This document shows, piece after piece, positions 17,651 through 27,532 of a DNA stretch of 64,000 nucleotides. The position numbers were made by a program, and so were the translations under genes. The DNA comes from Priestia endophytica DSM 13796 (GTDB lineage Bacteria > Bacillota > Bacilli > Bacillales > Bacillaceae_H). Position 1 is the first letter of the stretch, and each line of letters opens with the position of its first letter. Below the pieces are notes generated by a model. The model ran no database searches. It was not told where the DNA came from and was given only the letters and a program-made list of their open reading frames with translations. Where the stretch lies: the NCBI RefSeq assembly GCF_900115845.1, contig NZ_FOXX01000001.1, positions 620,001-684,000 of the forward strand, in the 5' to 3' direction.

Positions 17651-20290
17651 TTATCCCTTAATTTCTTCAATACGTTTTTTCACAATTTCTCTTTTCTCTA
17701 CATAGTCTTTCTCTTTTTGGCGTTCTTCTTCTACAACTTGTTCTGGCGCCTTGCTCACGAAACGCTCATTGCTTAATTTCTTTTGAACGCGATCTACTTC
17801 TTTATTAAGCTTTTCTAGCTCTTTTTCTAAACGAGCAATTTCTTCTTCAATGTTAATAAGTCCTTCAAGCGGCAAAATAAGCTCTGCCCCTGTCACAACA
17901 GCTGTCATTGCTTTATCAGGAGCTGTTAAGTCTACATCAATTGTAAGCTCACTTGGGTTACAGAAACGCTCAATATACGCCTTATTTTTTGAAAGTTTCT
18001 CTTTAACGTCTGCACTATTTGCTTTAATAAGCAGCTTAATTTGTTTGCTCATTGGCGTATTTACTTCAGCACGGATATTACGAACAGAACGAATAATATC
18101 AACAAGAAGATTCATTTCCCCAGCAGCTTCTTTGTTTGTTAACTCCTCTTTTACTGTAGGCCAGCTTGCTGTTGTAATTGATTCGCCTTCATGCGGCAAG
18201 TTCTGCCAAATTTCCTCGGTAATAAACGGCATAAACGGATGAAGAAGGCGCATTGTTTGATCTAATACATACGCTAAAACAGAACGAGTTGTTTTCTTAG
18301 CCTCTTCATCTTCTCCGTAAAGCGGAAGCTTCGCCATTTCAATATACCAATCACAGAAATCATCCCAAATAAAGTTATATAATGCACGGCCAACTTCACC
18401 AAATTCGTAGCGATCAGCAAGGTTTGTCACACTCTCAATTGTTTCATTTAAGCGTGTTAAGATCCATTTATCCGCTACTGATTTTTCGCCTGATAAATCC
18501 AGTTCTTCATATTTAATTCCGTTCATATTCATTAGAGCAAAACGTGATGCATTCCAAATTTTATTTGCAAAGTTCCACGTTGATTCTACTTTTTCAAAGC
18601 TAAAACGTAAGTCTTGGCCAGGGGAACTTCCTGTTGAAAGGAAGAAGCGAAGTGAATCTGCTCCGTATTTCGCAATAACGTCCATTGGATCAACGCCATT
18701 ACCTAATGACTTACTCATTTTGCGCCCTTCAGCATCACGTACAAGACCGTGAATAAGAACATCTTTAAATGGACGCTCGCCTGTGAACTCTACACCTTGG
18801 AAAATCATACGAGATACCCAGAAGAAAATAATATCATAGCCCGTTACAAGCGCTGCTGTTGGATAGTAACGCTTAAAGTCCTCTGTTTCTTCTGGCCAAC
18901 CCATTGTTGAGAAAGGCCAAAGAGCAGAAGAAAACCATGTATCTAATACGTCGTTATCTTGTTCCCAGTTTTCAATATCTGCTGGAGCTTCTTCTCCAAC
19001 ATATACTTCGCCTGTTTCTTTATGATACCAAGCTGGAATGCGGTGTCCCCACCAAAGCTGACGTGAAATACACCAATCACGAATATTTTCCATCCAGCGT
19101 AAATATGTTTTTTCAAAACGGTTTGGCACAAAGTTTACTTTGTTTTCTTTCTCTTGAAGTTCTACAGCTGCATCTGCTAAAGGCTGCATTTTTACAAACC
19201 ATTGTGTTGAAAGATATGGTTCAACAACTGCTCCACTTCTTTCACTATGACCTACAGAGTGAAGATGCTCTTCAATTTCAAATAGAACGCCTTCTTCTTG
19301 GAGATCTTTTACGATTGCTTTTCGACACTCAAAGCGGTCCATTCCTTCATACTTCAAAGCTTTCTCATTCATCGTACCATCTTGATTCATAACAAGAATG
19401 CGTTCAAGATTATGACGGTTTCCAATTTCAAAGTCGTTCGGATCGTGTGCAGGTGTAATTTTAACAGCTCCTGAACCAAACTCCATGTCAACATAATCAT
19501 CGCCAACAATTTCAATCTCACGGCCTACAATTGGTAGAATCGCTTTTTTACCAATAAGATGCTTATAGCGTTCGTCTTCAGGATGAACAGCAATTGCTGT
19601 ATCACCAAGCATTGTTTCCGGACGAGTTGTTGCAATTTCAATATGCCCAGAACCATCTGCAAGAGGATAACGCATATGATAAAACGCACCTTGTACATCT
19701 TTATAAATGACTTCAATATCTGAAAGAGCCGTTTTTGTTGCAGGATCCCAGTTGATAATATATTCCCCGCGGTAAATAAGTCCTTTATTATAAAGGCTAA
19801 CAAACACTTGACGAACAGCTTTTGATAAACCTTCATCTAATGTAAATCGCTCTTTAGAGTAGTCTAAACCAAGCCCTAATTTTGACCATTGTGTACGAAT
19901 ATGTGTTGCGTATTCTTCCTTCCATTTCCACGTTTCTTCTACGAATTTCTCACGTCCTAAATCATAGCGAGACTTGCCTTCTTCACGTAGCTTCGCTTCC
20001 ACTTTAGCTTGTGTCGCAATTCCGGCATGGTCCATCCCTGGAAGCCATAGCACATCATAACCTTGCATTCTTTTCATACGTGTTAAAATATCTTGTAATG
20101 TTGTATCCCATGCATGACCTAAATGAAGCTTTCCTGTTACGTTTGGCGGTGGAATGACAATTGTGTATGGTGGCTTATTCTTGTCATCTTTTGCTTCAAA
20201 AAACTTTCCTTCTAACCAGTATTGATAACGGCCTTCTTCGATCTTTTGCGGATCATACTTTGTCGGCATCGTGTTTTCTTGTTCTGACAT
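17651..20290 (-). CDS. valS: Valyl-tRNA synthetase
   Basis: About 879 residues, a class I synthetase with the HLGH form of the HIGH motif ([15 protein letters not shown]), the KMSKS motif in [10 protein letters not shown], the CP1 editing domain between them, and the valine-type C-terminal coiled coil ([16 protein letters not shown]). The start is ATG at 20290 behind GGAGGG. The frame stays open for 41 more codons upstream, but these lie in the T-box leader. Charging is regulated by that leader. Confidence 0.97.
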   Translation of the reverse strand: MSEQENTMPTKYDPQKIEEGRYQYWLEGKFFEAKDDKNKPPYTIVIPPPNVTGKLHLGHAWDTTLQDILTRMKRMQGYDVLWLPGMDHAGIATQAKVEAKLREEGKSRYDLGREKFVEETWKWKEEYATHIRTQWSKLGLGLDYSKERFTLDEGLSKAVRQVFVSLYNKGLIYRGEYIINWDPATKTALSDIEVIYKDVQGAFYHMRYPLADGSGHIEIATTRPETMLGDTAIAVHPEDERYKHLIGKKAILPIVGREIEIVGDDYVDMEFGSGAVKITPAHDPNDFEIGNRHNLERILVMNQDGTMNEKALKYEGMDRFECRKAIVKDLQEEGVLFEIEEHLHSVGHSERSGAVVEPYLSTQWFVKMQPLADAAVELQEKENKVNFVPNRFEKTYLRWMENIRDWCISRQLWWGHRIPAWYHKETGEVYVGEEAPADIENWEQDNDVLDTWFSSALWPFSTMGWPEETEDFKRYYPTAALVTGYDIIFFWVSRMIFQGVEFTGERPFKDVLIHGLVRDAEGRKMSKSLGNGVDPMDVIAKYGADSLRFFLSTGSSPGQDLRFSFEKVESTWNFANKIWNASRFALMNMNGIKYEELDLSGEKSVADKWILTRLNETIESVTNLADRYEFGEVGRALYNFIWDDFCDWYIEMAKLPLYGEDEEAKKTTRSVLAYVLDQTMRLLHPFMPFITEEIWQNLPHEGESITTASWPTVKEELTNKEAAGEMNLLVDIIRSVRNIRAEVNTPMSKQIKLLIKANSADVKEKLSKNKAYIERFCNPSELTIDVDLTAPDKAMTAVVTGAELILPLEGLINIEEEIARLEKELEKLNKEVDRVQKKLSNERFVSKAPEQVVEEERQKEKDYVEKREIVKKRIEEIKG

Positions 20291-20337
20291 CTTATTCCCT
20301 CCAGCTAAAGTAAAATAAATAGTATGCAAAAATGCAT

Positions 20338-20615
20338 ACAAAAAACTCCTTCCATCTTGAAAAGGACGAAAGGAGTGAAGTTCGCGGTACCACCTTTTTT
20401 CAAAAAACGCCACACTTTGGGCGCTTTTGCACTTGAAAAGATAACGGCTTTTCGCCGACTTTTTCTAATAGGACAGAGCCGTTCAAAAAAGCAACTTGCA
20501 GGTGACTTTCTAACGCGATTGCTTAAGAAACTTCTCAGCATATAGTCTCTCTCTCTTGAAGCATCTTTCGTTATACTCTTCCTGCGCACTGTATTAGCAT
20601 TAATTTCGTTTACTT
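20338..20615 (-). promoter_or_regulatory. T-box leader of valS (Val GUC specifier)
   Basis: The region between valS and the divergent small gene (20291-20769, 479 bases) is mostly this leader. The T-box sequence AAGGTGGTACCGCG lies at 20396-20383. A Stem I with AGAGAGAGAG and a specifier loop GAAAGTCACC puts the GTC codon at 20506-20504, matching valine. A terminator stem (ACTCCTT/AAGGAGT, then TTTTTT) lies at 20376-20338. Uncharged tRNA-Val would favour the antiterminator and read-through. Confidence 0.93.
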
Positions 20616-20621
20616 CTATAT

Positions 20622-20649
20622 ACTATACAAAAAAATTATAAATCGTCAA
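20622..20649 (-). promoter_or_regulatory. Sigma-A promoter of valS
   Basis: TTGACG (20649-20644) and TATAGT (20627-20622) spaced by 16 bases, just upstream of the T-box leader. Confidence 0.7.
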
Positions 20650-20704
20650 TAAGCTTCTCCATCTTTTTTCACTTTTATTCCTCATTTTTCACTTTTCTTC
20701 TTTA

Positions 20705-20734
20705 GGCACATTGCCTAAGTGTTCAACATATAGT
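20705..20734 (+). promoter_or_regulatory. Sigma-E-like promoter of the small membrane protein
   Basis: GGCACATT (20705-20712) and CATATAGT (20727-20734) are 14 bases apart and match the sigma-E pattern GKCATATT-N13/15-CATACAMT with few mismatches. A start point near 20741 would leave a short leader before AAGGAG. Confidence 0.5.
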
Positions 20735-20769
20735 GTAAAAACATATGTTATCGTAAGGAGATGAGAAAT

Positions 20770-20961
20770 TTGAAGCAGCGTTTCAATTCTTATTCATTAA
20801 AGAAATGGGCCCAGAATGCAGGAGCTGTTTGCTCTCAATTTATTATTCCACTCACTGTTTTTCAAGCAGTACGTACAATTGTTTTTCCATCTATCCTAGA
20901 CGTTTTTCTTCTGCTGATTTTCATAGCTATTCTATTATCCATTTATTTTGAATGGATTTAA
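20770..20961 (+). CDS. Small membrane protein of unknown function, probably sporulation-expressed
   Basis: A plus-strand gene among minus-strand neighbours. The TTG at 20770 has AAGGAG at 9 bases; the in-frame ATG at 20761 directly abuts that site, so TTG is preferred, giving 63 residues (MKQRFNSYSLKKW start). A basic amphipathic N-terminus is followed by two hydrophobic stretches (about 22-40 and 44-62). I do not recognise the family. It lies divergent from valS and convergent with ysxE. A sigma-E-like promoter suggests mother-cell expression. Confidence 0.65.
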   Translation: MKQRFNSYSLKKWAQNAGAVCSQFIIPLTVFQAVRTIVFPSILDVFLLLIFIAILLSIYFEWI

Positions 20962-20968
20962 AAAAGAA

Positions 20969-22000
20969 CTAGCCCTCTTGTTCAGAGGCTAGTTCTGCCA
21001 TTTCTTTTTGTTTTTCAACTTCTACAATCTTTGTGACAAGTGTTTCAACATTTTTCATATGCCAGTAGCTTTCCATAAGCATCTTGACGTGATATTGCTC
21101 ATTATTACTGTTCTGCTGATACCTTTCAAATGCTTTGTAGAAACGTTCAGGGAAAGCTAAATATGCACAAAATAGCCGTTTTTCTGTCTCATTTAAAGGA
21201 AAGTGATTTTCATAGTTTTCAAACCACTCATAAACATCTAAATTTTGAAGAGGATATGTTTTTAAAGAGCGATAATAGAAATCTGCTAAATCATACACAG
21301 GTGATCCTTCTCTCGCTTCTTCAAAGTTAATAAAATAACCATTTTCATTCTCATCATAAACAAAATGTTTTGTAGAAACCTTACCATGATTAATTACTAA
21401 ACGGGTTTTTTCTTCCTCTTTTGCGGTCTCATACCATTTCTCAAATTGTTCTTTTGCAAATGTAAGCGACCTTGTCATTTCGTAGTAAAAGGTACAAAAA
21501 TACAGCTGAAAAGGAGACATGTATACTTCCTTTTCACTTTGTTCTACATATGTTGCCATAGCTGTTTCTCTTTCGTTCCATCGTGAGACAAGCTCTTCAT
21601 AATGTTTTTCTTTTTCTTTTATATCGATTTTCTCTTCATAAGATGAAAAGGCATGAAGCTCAGCAAGCTCTCGAAACAGCTTATATGGCAATGAATCCTG
21701 TTCTTCTCTCCGTTCGTTCAGAAACCAATGTGTCAAATAAAACTGTTCCGACACTCCTTTGGAAAAGTACTGGCCTTCTAACGTTGGATAAACAGGCACA
21801 AGCTTTGTAAACCCATTTTTGTATAGCTTTTTCATCTTCTGAACAAAATGGGGATTACGCCAAGAGGAGGATAGCCTTTTAAGCGCAAATACTCCTTTTG
21901 GCGTAAATACTTTTTTCACTTTGCCATAGTCTTCAATATAGTTTGCCTGTAAGCCATATTGCTGTAGAAGGGGCCCATATGCTCTTAGACTATTTTCCAT
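20969..22000 (-). CDS. ysxE: YsxE, CotS-family spore coat kinase-like protein
   Basis: 343 residues resembling the aminoglycoside phosphotransferase/CotS fold: an N-terminal lobe (GKVKKVFTPKGVFALKRL) and a C-terminal lobe with VINHGKVSTKHFVYDENENGYFINFEEA, which takes the place of the HGD...D catalytic and metal motifs. The HGD aspartate is replaced by Lys, so phosphotransfer is doubtful. In B. subtilis ysxE adjoins spoVID and its product is a spore coat protein. It lies 33 bases after spoVID. Confidence 0.88.
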   Translation of the reverse strand: MENSLRAYGPLLQQYGLQANYIEDYGKVKKVFTPKGVFALKRLSSSWRNPHFVQKMKKLYKNGFTKLVPVYPTLEGQYFSKGVSEQFYLTHWFLNERREEQDSLPYKLFRELAELHAFSSYEEKIDIKEKEKHYEELVSRWNERETAMATYVEQSEKEVYMSPFQLYFCTFYYEMTRSLTFAKEQFEKWYETAKEEEKTRLVINHGKVSTKHFVYDENENGYFINFEEAREGSPVYDLADFYYRSLKTYPLQNLDVYEWFENYENHFPLNETEKRLFCAYLAFPERFYKAFERYQQNSNNEQYHVKMLMESYWHMKNVETLVTKIVEVEKQKEMAELASEQEG

Positions 22001-22033
22001 TCTTGCCCCACTCTCTTTCCTCCTTTAATTCAC

Positions 22034-23332
22034 TCAGACAGGAATTGTTAAAACCTGACCTTCTGTTACGTCTTGTTCATCTTCTAGATTGTTTGCCTGT
22101 ACAAGCTGATGAACAGGCAGATCGTAACGCCCTGCAATTTGCTCAAGTGAATCTCCTTCTTGAACAATACACATTTTAACGCACGTTTTCGTTTCCTGCT
22201 CTTCTCTGTCAAACAGCTCTGTTAAATAAAGCGTATTTTCTTTCCGGTGAGCTTTCTGTTCTTTTGTCTCATCTTCTTCCATTGCAGATGTAACAACCGT
22301 CGGTGAACTACTTTCAACAACTTCCTTCTCTTCCACTTTCTCAAATGAAACCGATTCTGAAAGTGGTCTTTCTTCATCTAGGTCTGCTAAGTGCAACGCA
22401 TTGTCCTTACGATGAGTTTCCGGCTCTTTCTTCTCAACTTCTTCCCTTGCAGATGTAACAGCCACTGGTGAACTACTTTCAATGTTTTCGGTTTCCTTCT
22501 TCTCTTCCACCTTTTCAGAGGAAACCGGTTCTGAAGAGGAAGCTGGTCTTTCTTGATCAGGTTCCTCTTCAGAAGGGGAATCTTCTTTGTTCAACTGCAA
22601 AGGCTCAAATACAGGAGCTTCTTCTTTTTCCTCTGTTTTTTCTCTCTTTACTTCTACTTCAAATGGTTCCTCAATTTCACTTATATCTTCTTCCTCTTCT
22701 TCTCGTTCATCTTCTGGAATTTGATAAGGATTCTGAATAGATCGTGAGCTATTTGTAATTCTCTCTGTCCATTCATCCTCTTCTTTTTCTACTTCCTCTT
22801 CGCTTGGAGCAGCACGGTACATTGGCTCATATACAAGCTCATCATCTAATTTGCTCTCCTCCTCCAAACTCCCCTCATCTTGCAGAGCTGACTGCTGTGG
22901 TTCTTCCGCGGCATCCTCAATGCCTATAATGCAAATATCGGCTGTTAGCTTTAAAGAACGTTGATCAAACAAATCATAATCAAAACTTTCAACATCAACA
23001 TAAAGCTCTTCTAAGCTCGATATTCTATCTCGTGGAATCGTAATGTCAATTGGAAAACGATGAGCAAATGTTGTAATGCCATCTTCTCTTAACTCAATGG
23101 CTTCAATTATTCGCCCTTCTGCTTGGTCACGAATAGAGCTTTCCCCTTCTTTTTGTACATATTCTCCTACAAGCATTAGTGCTCCGTAAATGGATACTTG
23201 ATCTCCAAGTTCATTAGTTGCTACATCAGGAGATAAGGAAATAGATAAAAGCTGATCTACTTCCTGATCAGAACGAAAATAAACAGATTCCTCTACAGAA
23301 AAACGTAGGCAAGACAGATTGTCCTTTGACAA
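22034..23332 (-). CDS. spoVID: Spore coat morphogenetic protein SpoVID (LysM)
   Basis: 432 residues: a conserved N-terminal domain (about 1-130, LRFSVEESVYFRSDQEV), a long very acidic low-complexity middle, and a C-terminal LysM (MCIVQEGDSLEQIAGRYDLP onward). It drives encasement of the spore by the coat, binding SpoIVA and SafA. The start is TTG at 23332 with AAAGGAGG 8 bases upstream. The middle holds an imperfect tandem duplication that copies the HRKxNxLxLxxL motif lying before the LysM. A sigma-E promoter precedes the gene. Confidence 0.94.
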   Translation of the reverse strand: MSKDNLSCLRFSVEESVYFRSDQEVDQLLSISLSPDVATNELGDQVSIYGALMLVGEYVQKEGESSIRDQAEGRIIEAIELREDGITTFAHRFPIDITIPRDRISSLEELYVDVESFDYDLFDQRSLKLTADICIIGIEDAAEEPQQSALQDEGSLEEESKLDDELVYEPMYRAAPSEEEVEKEEDEWTERITNSSRSIQNPYQIPEDEREEEEEDISEIEEPFEVEVKREKTEEKEEAPVFEPLQLNKEDSPSEEEPDQERPASSSEPVSSEKVEEKKETENIESSSPVAVTSAREEVEKKEPETHRKDNALHLADLDEERPLSESVSFEKVEEKEVVESSSPTVVTSAMEEDETKEQKAHRKENTLYLTELFDREEQETKTCVKMCIVQEGDSLEQIAGRYDLPVHQLVQANNLEDEQDVTEGQVLTIPV

Positions 23333-23461
23333 TGTCTGTTCCTCCTTTCAATTCCCCATTCAATAAGATAAAAGCCATACGGCTCGTTTCACCATTTGAT
23401 ACTTTCCTTGTTGCTATTTCACGCTTCTTAGCGCATAAGATGAAAATCATTTGTCTTTATA

Positions 23462-23490
23462 GATGTATGAGTAAAAGGTATATTTATGAC
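23462..23490 (-). promoter_or_regulatory. Sigma-E promoter of spoVID-ysxE
   Basis: GTCATAAA (23490-23483) and CATACATC (23469-23462) are 13 bases apart on the minus strand. The -35 is almost the same as that of spoIVFA in this window. The leader would be about 120 bases. Confidence 0.65.
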
Positions 23491-23532
23491 TAAAAGATAC
23501 CCCTCACCCTTCCGCTGCTCTTTTTTCACATA

Positions 23533-23563
23533 AAAAGAAGCCCTTTTCGTAATGAAAACGGCT
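23533..23563 (-). terminator. Terminator after the 60-residue orphan gene
   Basis: AGCCGTTTTC and GAAAAGGGCT form a stem with one mismatch around ATTAC, followed by TCTTTTT on the minus strand. Confidence 0.6.
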
Positions 23564-23631
23564 CTAGTTAAGTTCATGGAAGGTTTTAAGAAATAGGTTG
23601 TACATCATAACTGTTCCCGCTTGTCCTCTTT

Positions 23632-23814
23632 TTAAACATCACAGATCGGAATCCCGTATATTTTCAAAATTCTCTTTTTCATTTCTTTTTCGGTAATCAA
23701 CCCTATCATTCTGGCATGAATCAAATCCTTTTCTCTTTCGGTTAGTTCATTGTTTTTTATGTTAAATTCTTTCTTCAATTCAATTATTATATTTTCTATT
23801 TTTTGTTTGTCCAT
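23632..23814 (-). CDS. Small protein of unknown function (VbhA-antitoxin-like pattern)
   Basis: The ATG at 23814 has AAGGGTG 6 bases upstream and gives 60 residues; an ATG at 23823 would sit inside that site. The protein is highly charged and helical. Its second half, LTEREKDLIHARMIGLITEKE followed by a short helix ending in IYGI, resembles the end of VbhA-type antitoxins, which inhibit Fic toxins. No Fic gene lies nearby and the (S/T)xxxE(G/N) inhibition motif is not clear, so the likeness is tentative. It has its own terminator and is unrelated to spoVID. Confidence 0.5.
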   Translation of the reverse strand: MDKQKIENIIIELKKEFNIKNNELTEREKDLIHARMIGLITEKEMKKRILKIYGIPICDV

Positions 23815-23898
23815 TTCGATCACCCTTTATAAAAAATTTACGTATAGACTTGATTTATCCTTTACTTTTGTTTAACATTCACATGACGTTTTCTTTTA

Positions 23899-23927
23899 AT
23901 GACATAGTTTAAGATTAAGAAGATAAT
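23899..23927 (+). promoter_or_regulatory. Sigma-A promoter of mscL
   Basis: ATGACA (23899-23904) and GATAAT (23922-23927), 17 bases apart, each one mismatch from consensus, about 100 bases upstream of mscL. Confidence 0.6.
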
Positions 23928-24024
23928 AGTTATCACTGGTCGTATCCGTTTAGAATACTCCTTTGATCTTAGTAATTTTACCCTTATCGGGAGAAACTAA
24001 CCTAAAAAAAGAAGGGAGTGTTTT

Positions 24025-24420
24025 ATGATGTGGGCAGAATTTAAAAAGTTCGCTTTAAAAGGAAATGTACTAGACCTAGCTGTTGCTGTTGTAATTGGAG
24101 CTGCTTTTGGGAAGATTGTTTCTTCTCTTGTAGATAGCATTATTATGCCACTTGTAGGAATCGTCTTGGGCGGCTATGACTTTAAAGGGTTAAGTGTAAA
24201 GATTGGTGATGCCACTGTAGCCTATGGGGTATTTATTCAAAATGTTGTAGATTTCTTTATTGTTGCGTTTGCTATTTTTCTTTTTGTTAAAGGTATTGAG
24301 CGGTTTAAAAAGAAAAAGGAGGAAGAGCCTGCTCCTGCTCCAGAGCCTGACAGAAAAGAAGAGCTCTTACAAGAAATTCTCATTACACTGCAAAAATCAA
24401 AACAAAAGGACAGCCTATAA
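24025..24420 (+). CDS. mscL: Large-conductance mechanosensitive channel MscL
   Basis: 131 residues starting with [20 protein letters not shown] behind GAAGGGAG. Two membrane helices (about 15-45 and 72-95) flank a periplasmic-type loop, and a charged cytoplasmic helix ends the protein. MscL opens under membrane tension to release solutes in osmotic downshock. It is one of two plus-strand genes here and converges on hemL. Confidence 0.97.
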   Translation: MMWAEFKKFALKGNVLDLAVAVVIGAAFGKIVSSLVDSIIMPLVGIVLGGYDFKGLSVKIGDATVAYGVFIQNVVDFFIVAFAIFLFVKGIERFKKKKEEEPAPAPEPDRKEELLQEILITLQKSKQKDSL

Positions 24421-24432
24421 GGCCGTCCTTTT
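24404..24432. terminator. Bidirectional terminator between mscL and hemL
   Basis: AAAAGGAC-A-GCC and GGC-C-GTCCTTTT arms overlap the mscL stop and end 6 bases from the hemL stop. T runs exist on both strands, so it can serve both convergent genes. Confidence 0.8.
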
Positions 24433-24437
24433 GTCTT

Positions 24438-25727
24438 TTATCCACGAATGCGTGAAAATGCTTTTTCTGCTGCTTCAATTGTTTTTTCAATGTCTCCATC
24501 GCTATGTGCTGTTGATAAAAACATTCCTTCGAACTGAGAAGGAGGAAGGAAGACACCTTCATTTGCCATTTCTCTATAATATGTTGCAAAATACTCAAGA
24601 TTAGACGTTTTAGCCGTTTCGTAGTTAATAACTTCTTCATTTGTGAAGAAAAAGCCAATCATTGAGCCTGCACGGTTTGCTGTAAAAGGAATGTCATACT
24701 TTTTAGCAGCGCTCACAAGACCTTCTTCAAGACGATCTGCTTTGCGATTAAATTGTTCATATGAAAGAGGAGTAAGCTGTGTTAAAGTTTCATAACCACC
24801 TGTCATAGCTAATGGATTTCCTGAAAGTGTTCCTGCTTGATAGATTGGACCGCTCGGAGCTACTCTTTCCATAATCTCAGCTTTCCCACCATATGCACCA
24901 ACAGGCAGACCTCCGCCAATTACTTTTCCAAGACAAGTCAAATCAGGTGTTACACCATAATACCCTTGAGCACAATTATAATCAACCCGGAATCCTGTCA
25001 TAACTTCATCAAAAATTAAAAGGGAGCTATATTCATTTGTAATATTACGAAGCCCTTCTAAAAAGCCTTCAACAGGAGGAACAACGCCCATATTTCCTGC
25101 TACAGGTTCAACAATTACCCCTGCAATATCCTCTCCAAACTGTTCAAATGCATAACGAACGCTTTCTATATCATTATATGGAACAGTGATTGTATTTTGG
25201 GCAATACCTTCTGGAACACCAGGACTGTCTGGTAAACCTAACGTTGCTACACCTGAACCTGCTTTAATTAAAAGAGAGTCTCCATGGCCATGATAACAAC
25301 CTTCAAACTTTAAAATCTTATTTCGATTTGTGTAACCACGTGCTAGACGAAGTGCACTCATTGTTGCTTCTGTTCCTGAACTCACCATACGCACAATTTC
25401 AATCGATGGCACGCGCTCAATCACAACTTTTGCAAGCTCATTTTCCACAAGCGTTGGTGCACCAAAGCTTGTCCCTGCTTCAGTTACTTTCTTTAAAGCT
25501 TCAATAACACGATCGTTTGAATGACCATGAATTAAAGGCCCCCATGATAACACATAATCAATATATTCGTTACCATCAATATCATAAATTTTCGAGCCTT
25601 TTCCACGTTCTATAAAAATCGGATCCATGTTTACTGATTTAAACGCACGTACAGGACTGTTCACCCCGCCAGGCATAAGTTGCTGAGCTTCTAAAAATGC
25701 AGCTTTTGATTTTTCATAACTTCTCAT
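24438..25727 (-). CDS. hemL: Glutamate-1-semialdehyde 2,1-aminomutase
   Basis: 429 residues, a class III PLP aminotransferase fold. The motif DEVMTGFRV holds the cofactor-binding aspartate, and [15 protein letters not shown] holds the Schiff-base lysine. It turns glutamate-1-semialdehyde into 5-aminolevulinate, the second step of the C5 haem route begun by hemA. Last gene of hemAXCDBL, 24 bases after hemB. Confidence 0.96.
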   Translation of the reverse strand: MRSYEKSKAAFLEAQQLMPGGVNSPVRAFKSVNMDPIFIERGKGSKIYDIDGNEYIDYVLSWGPLIHGHSNDRVIEALKKVTEAGTSFGAPTLVENELAKVVIERVPSIEIVRMVSSGTEATMSALRLARGYTNRNKILKFEGCYHGHGDSLLIKAGSGVATLGLPDSPGVPEGIAQNTITVPYNDIESVRYAFEQFGEDIAGVIVEPVAGNMGVVPPVEGFLEGLRNITNEYSSLLIFDEVMTGFRVDYNCAQGYYGVTPDLTCLGKVIGGGLPVGAYGGKAEIMERVAPSGPIYQAGTLSGNPLAMTGGYETLTQLTPLSYEQFNRKADRLEEGLVSAAKKYDIPFTANRAGSMIGFFFTNEEVINYETAKTSNLEYFATYYREMANEGVFLPPSQFEGMFLSTAHSDGDIEKTIEAAEKAFSRIRG

Positions 25728-25751
25728 TTAATGTGCTCTCCCTTCAATTCA

Positions 25752-26735
25752 CTAGTTTTTTTCACGCAACCATTTTGATGCATCTTTTGCATGATACGTA
25801 ACAATTAAGTCTGCTCCTGCTCGCTTCATACTAATCAGCTTTTCAAGTACAATATCGCGTTCATTTACCCAGCCGTTTGCAGCAGCAGCTTTGACCATTG
25901 AGTACTCACCGCTTACATTGTACGCTACAACAGGTACGTTAAATCTTTCTCTTACATCACGGACAATATCTAAGTAAGATAACGCTGGCTTAACAATAAG
26001 GAAATCTGCATCCTCATCAACATCTGACTGAGCTTCACGAATAGCTTCTGTACGATTTGCTGGATCCATTTGATATGTTTTACGGTCGCCAAATTGTGGT
26101 GTAGAATGCGCCGCATCACGGAATGGACCGTAAAAAGCAGAAGAGTATTTTACAGCATATGACATGATTGGCACATCTTCAAATCCTTCTTCATCAAGGC
26201 CATGGCGGATTGCTGCTACAAATCCGTCCATCATATTTGATGGTGCAATAATATCTGCTCCTGCTTTTGCTTGGCTAACAGCCGTTCTTGCTAAAAGATC
26301 AAGCGTTGGATCATTTAAAATTTTCCCGCCTTCAATAACGCCACAATGTCCGTGATCTGTATATTGACAAAGACAAGTATCTGCAATAACAACCATTTCA
26401 GGGAAGTTTTCTTTAATTTGAGAAATAGCTTTTTGAACAATTCCGTGCTCATCATATGCTTGTGAGCCAACTTCATCTTTATGAGCTGGAACTCCAAAAA
26501 CCATTACAGATAAAACACCAAGTTCAACAAGTTCCTCTATTTCTTTGTTTAAATGATCAAGAGAAACATGGTACACGTCAGGCATTGAAGAAACTTCACT
26601 TCTAATGTTTTCTCCTTCTACAACAAAAATGGGATAAATAAAATCTTCTGGACGAAGATGATTTTCACGAACTAAAGCTCGCATATTTTCTGAACTACGT
26701 AAACGACGATGACGATCAAACATAAGCTGTTCCAC
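25752..26735 (-). CDS. hemB: Delta-aminolevulinic acid dehydratase (porphobilinogen synthase)
   Basis: 327 residues. [13 protein letters not shown] carries the zinc-binding cysteines of the Zn-dependent type, and [13 protein letters not shown] the Schiff-base lysine. It condenses two aminolevulinates into porphobilinogen. The gene follows hemD by 2 bases within the hem operon. Confidence 0.97.
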   Translation of the reverse strand: MEQLMFDRHRRLRSSENMRALVRENHLRPEDFIYPIFVVEGENIRSEVSSMPDVYHVSLDHLNKEIEELVELGVLSVMVFGVPAHKDEVGSQAYDEHGIVQKAISQIKENFPEMVVIADTCLCQYTDHGHCGVIEGGKILNDPTLDLLARTAVSQAKAGADIIAPSNMMDGFVAAIRHGLDEEGFEDVPIMSYAVKYSSAFYGPFRDAAHSTPQFGDRKTYQMDPANRTEAIREAQSDVDEDADFLIVKPALSYLDIVRDVRERFNVPVVAYNVSGEYSMVKAAAANGWVNERDIVLEKLISMKRAGADLIVTYHAKDASKWLREKN

Positions 26736-26737
26736 GT

Positions 26738-27532
26738 CTAGTCACTCCTTTTTTTTGAAAAATAGTGTATTAATACTTTCATCATACCATCTACAGAAGC
26801 CCTGTGCGCAATATGGCGCTCAGAAAAACCGCATGCTTCTGCTCTTTTCCCTGTTACATCTCCAACACACACAAGCGGCAGGTTCCGTCCGTTTTCCTTT
26901 TGTGAATATGGAACCAATTCACAAAACGCGTTGACGGCTGATGGGCTCATAAAAGTAATAGCATCCATTTGCTCCTCTTTCACAAGAAAATCAAGCTCTT
27001 TCTGCTTGTCCTTGTCAGCCACTGTTTCATATACTGTTATGGTCTCTACTTCTAATCCTTGCTCTTTTAGTCCTTTAGGGATAGTGTCTTTCGCTAGATT
27101 TCCGCGAACAAAGAGAATTTTCTCTTCCTTTGGCACAACTTTTAAAAGTTCTTCTAAAAGAGCTTCTCCTGTAAACACAGAAGGTTTTAAAATGGAAGAA
27201 TATCCATGTTCTTTTAGTACCTTTTCTGTCTTGTCTCCAACTACCGCTATCTTTGCTGTACTCTTTACTTTTTTGTTAACAGATGGATCTTTTAACAAAT
27301 CAAAAAAAATGGAGACTCCATTTTGGCTTGTAAAAACAAGCCATTGATATTCATGTACATGTCTTAGCGTTTCTTTTACTTTTTCTTTATTTCTTACATG
27401 GCGAATTTTTAAAAGAGGCACTACAAGTGGTGTTCCCCCATATTGTTCAATTAACCGAACAAATGAAGTACTCTGCTCTTTTGGGCGCGTAATTAAAATA
27501 CGTTTACCAAAAAGAGGAGCTGAGTCCATCAC
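26738..27532 (-). CDS. hemD: Uroporphyrinogen-III synthase
   Basis: 264 residues with the two-domain HemD layout and weak motifs usual for the family: [13 protein letters not shown] at the start, LVFTSQNGV and [12 protein letters not shown] later. It closes and inverts hydroxymethylbilane to uroporphyrinogen III, the branch point to haem and to the cobalamin genes at the right end of the window. Overlaps the end of hemC by 4 bases. Confidence 0.95.
   Translation of the reverse strand: MMDSAPLFGKRILITRPKEQSTSFVRLIEQYGGTPLVVPLLKIRHVRNKEKVKETLRHVHEYQWLVFTSQNGVSIFFDLLKDPSVNKKVKSTAKIAVVGDKTEKVLKEHGYSSILKPSVFTGEALLEELLKVVPKEEKILFVRGNLAKDTIPKGLKEQGLEVETITVYETVADKDKQKELDFLVKEEQMDAITFMSPSAVNAFCELVPYSQKENGRNLPLVCVGDVTGKRAEACGFSERHIAHRASVDGMMKVLIHYFSKKRSD

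Noticed and set aside
20291-20413. Forty-one extra codons in frame before valS
   Set aside because: They cover the T-box antiterminator and terminator and have no ribosome site; the ATG at 20290 follows GGAGGG.
23268-23450. A 60-codon minus-strand frame overlapping the spoVID start
   Set aside because: No ribosome site, overlaps the conserved spoVID N-terminus in another frame and has no recognisable pattern.
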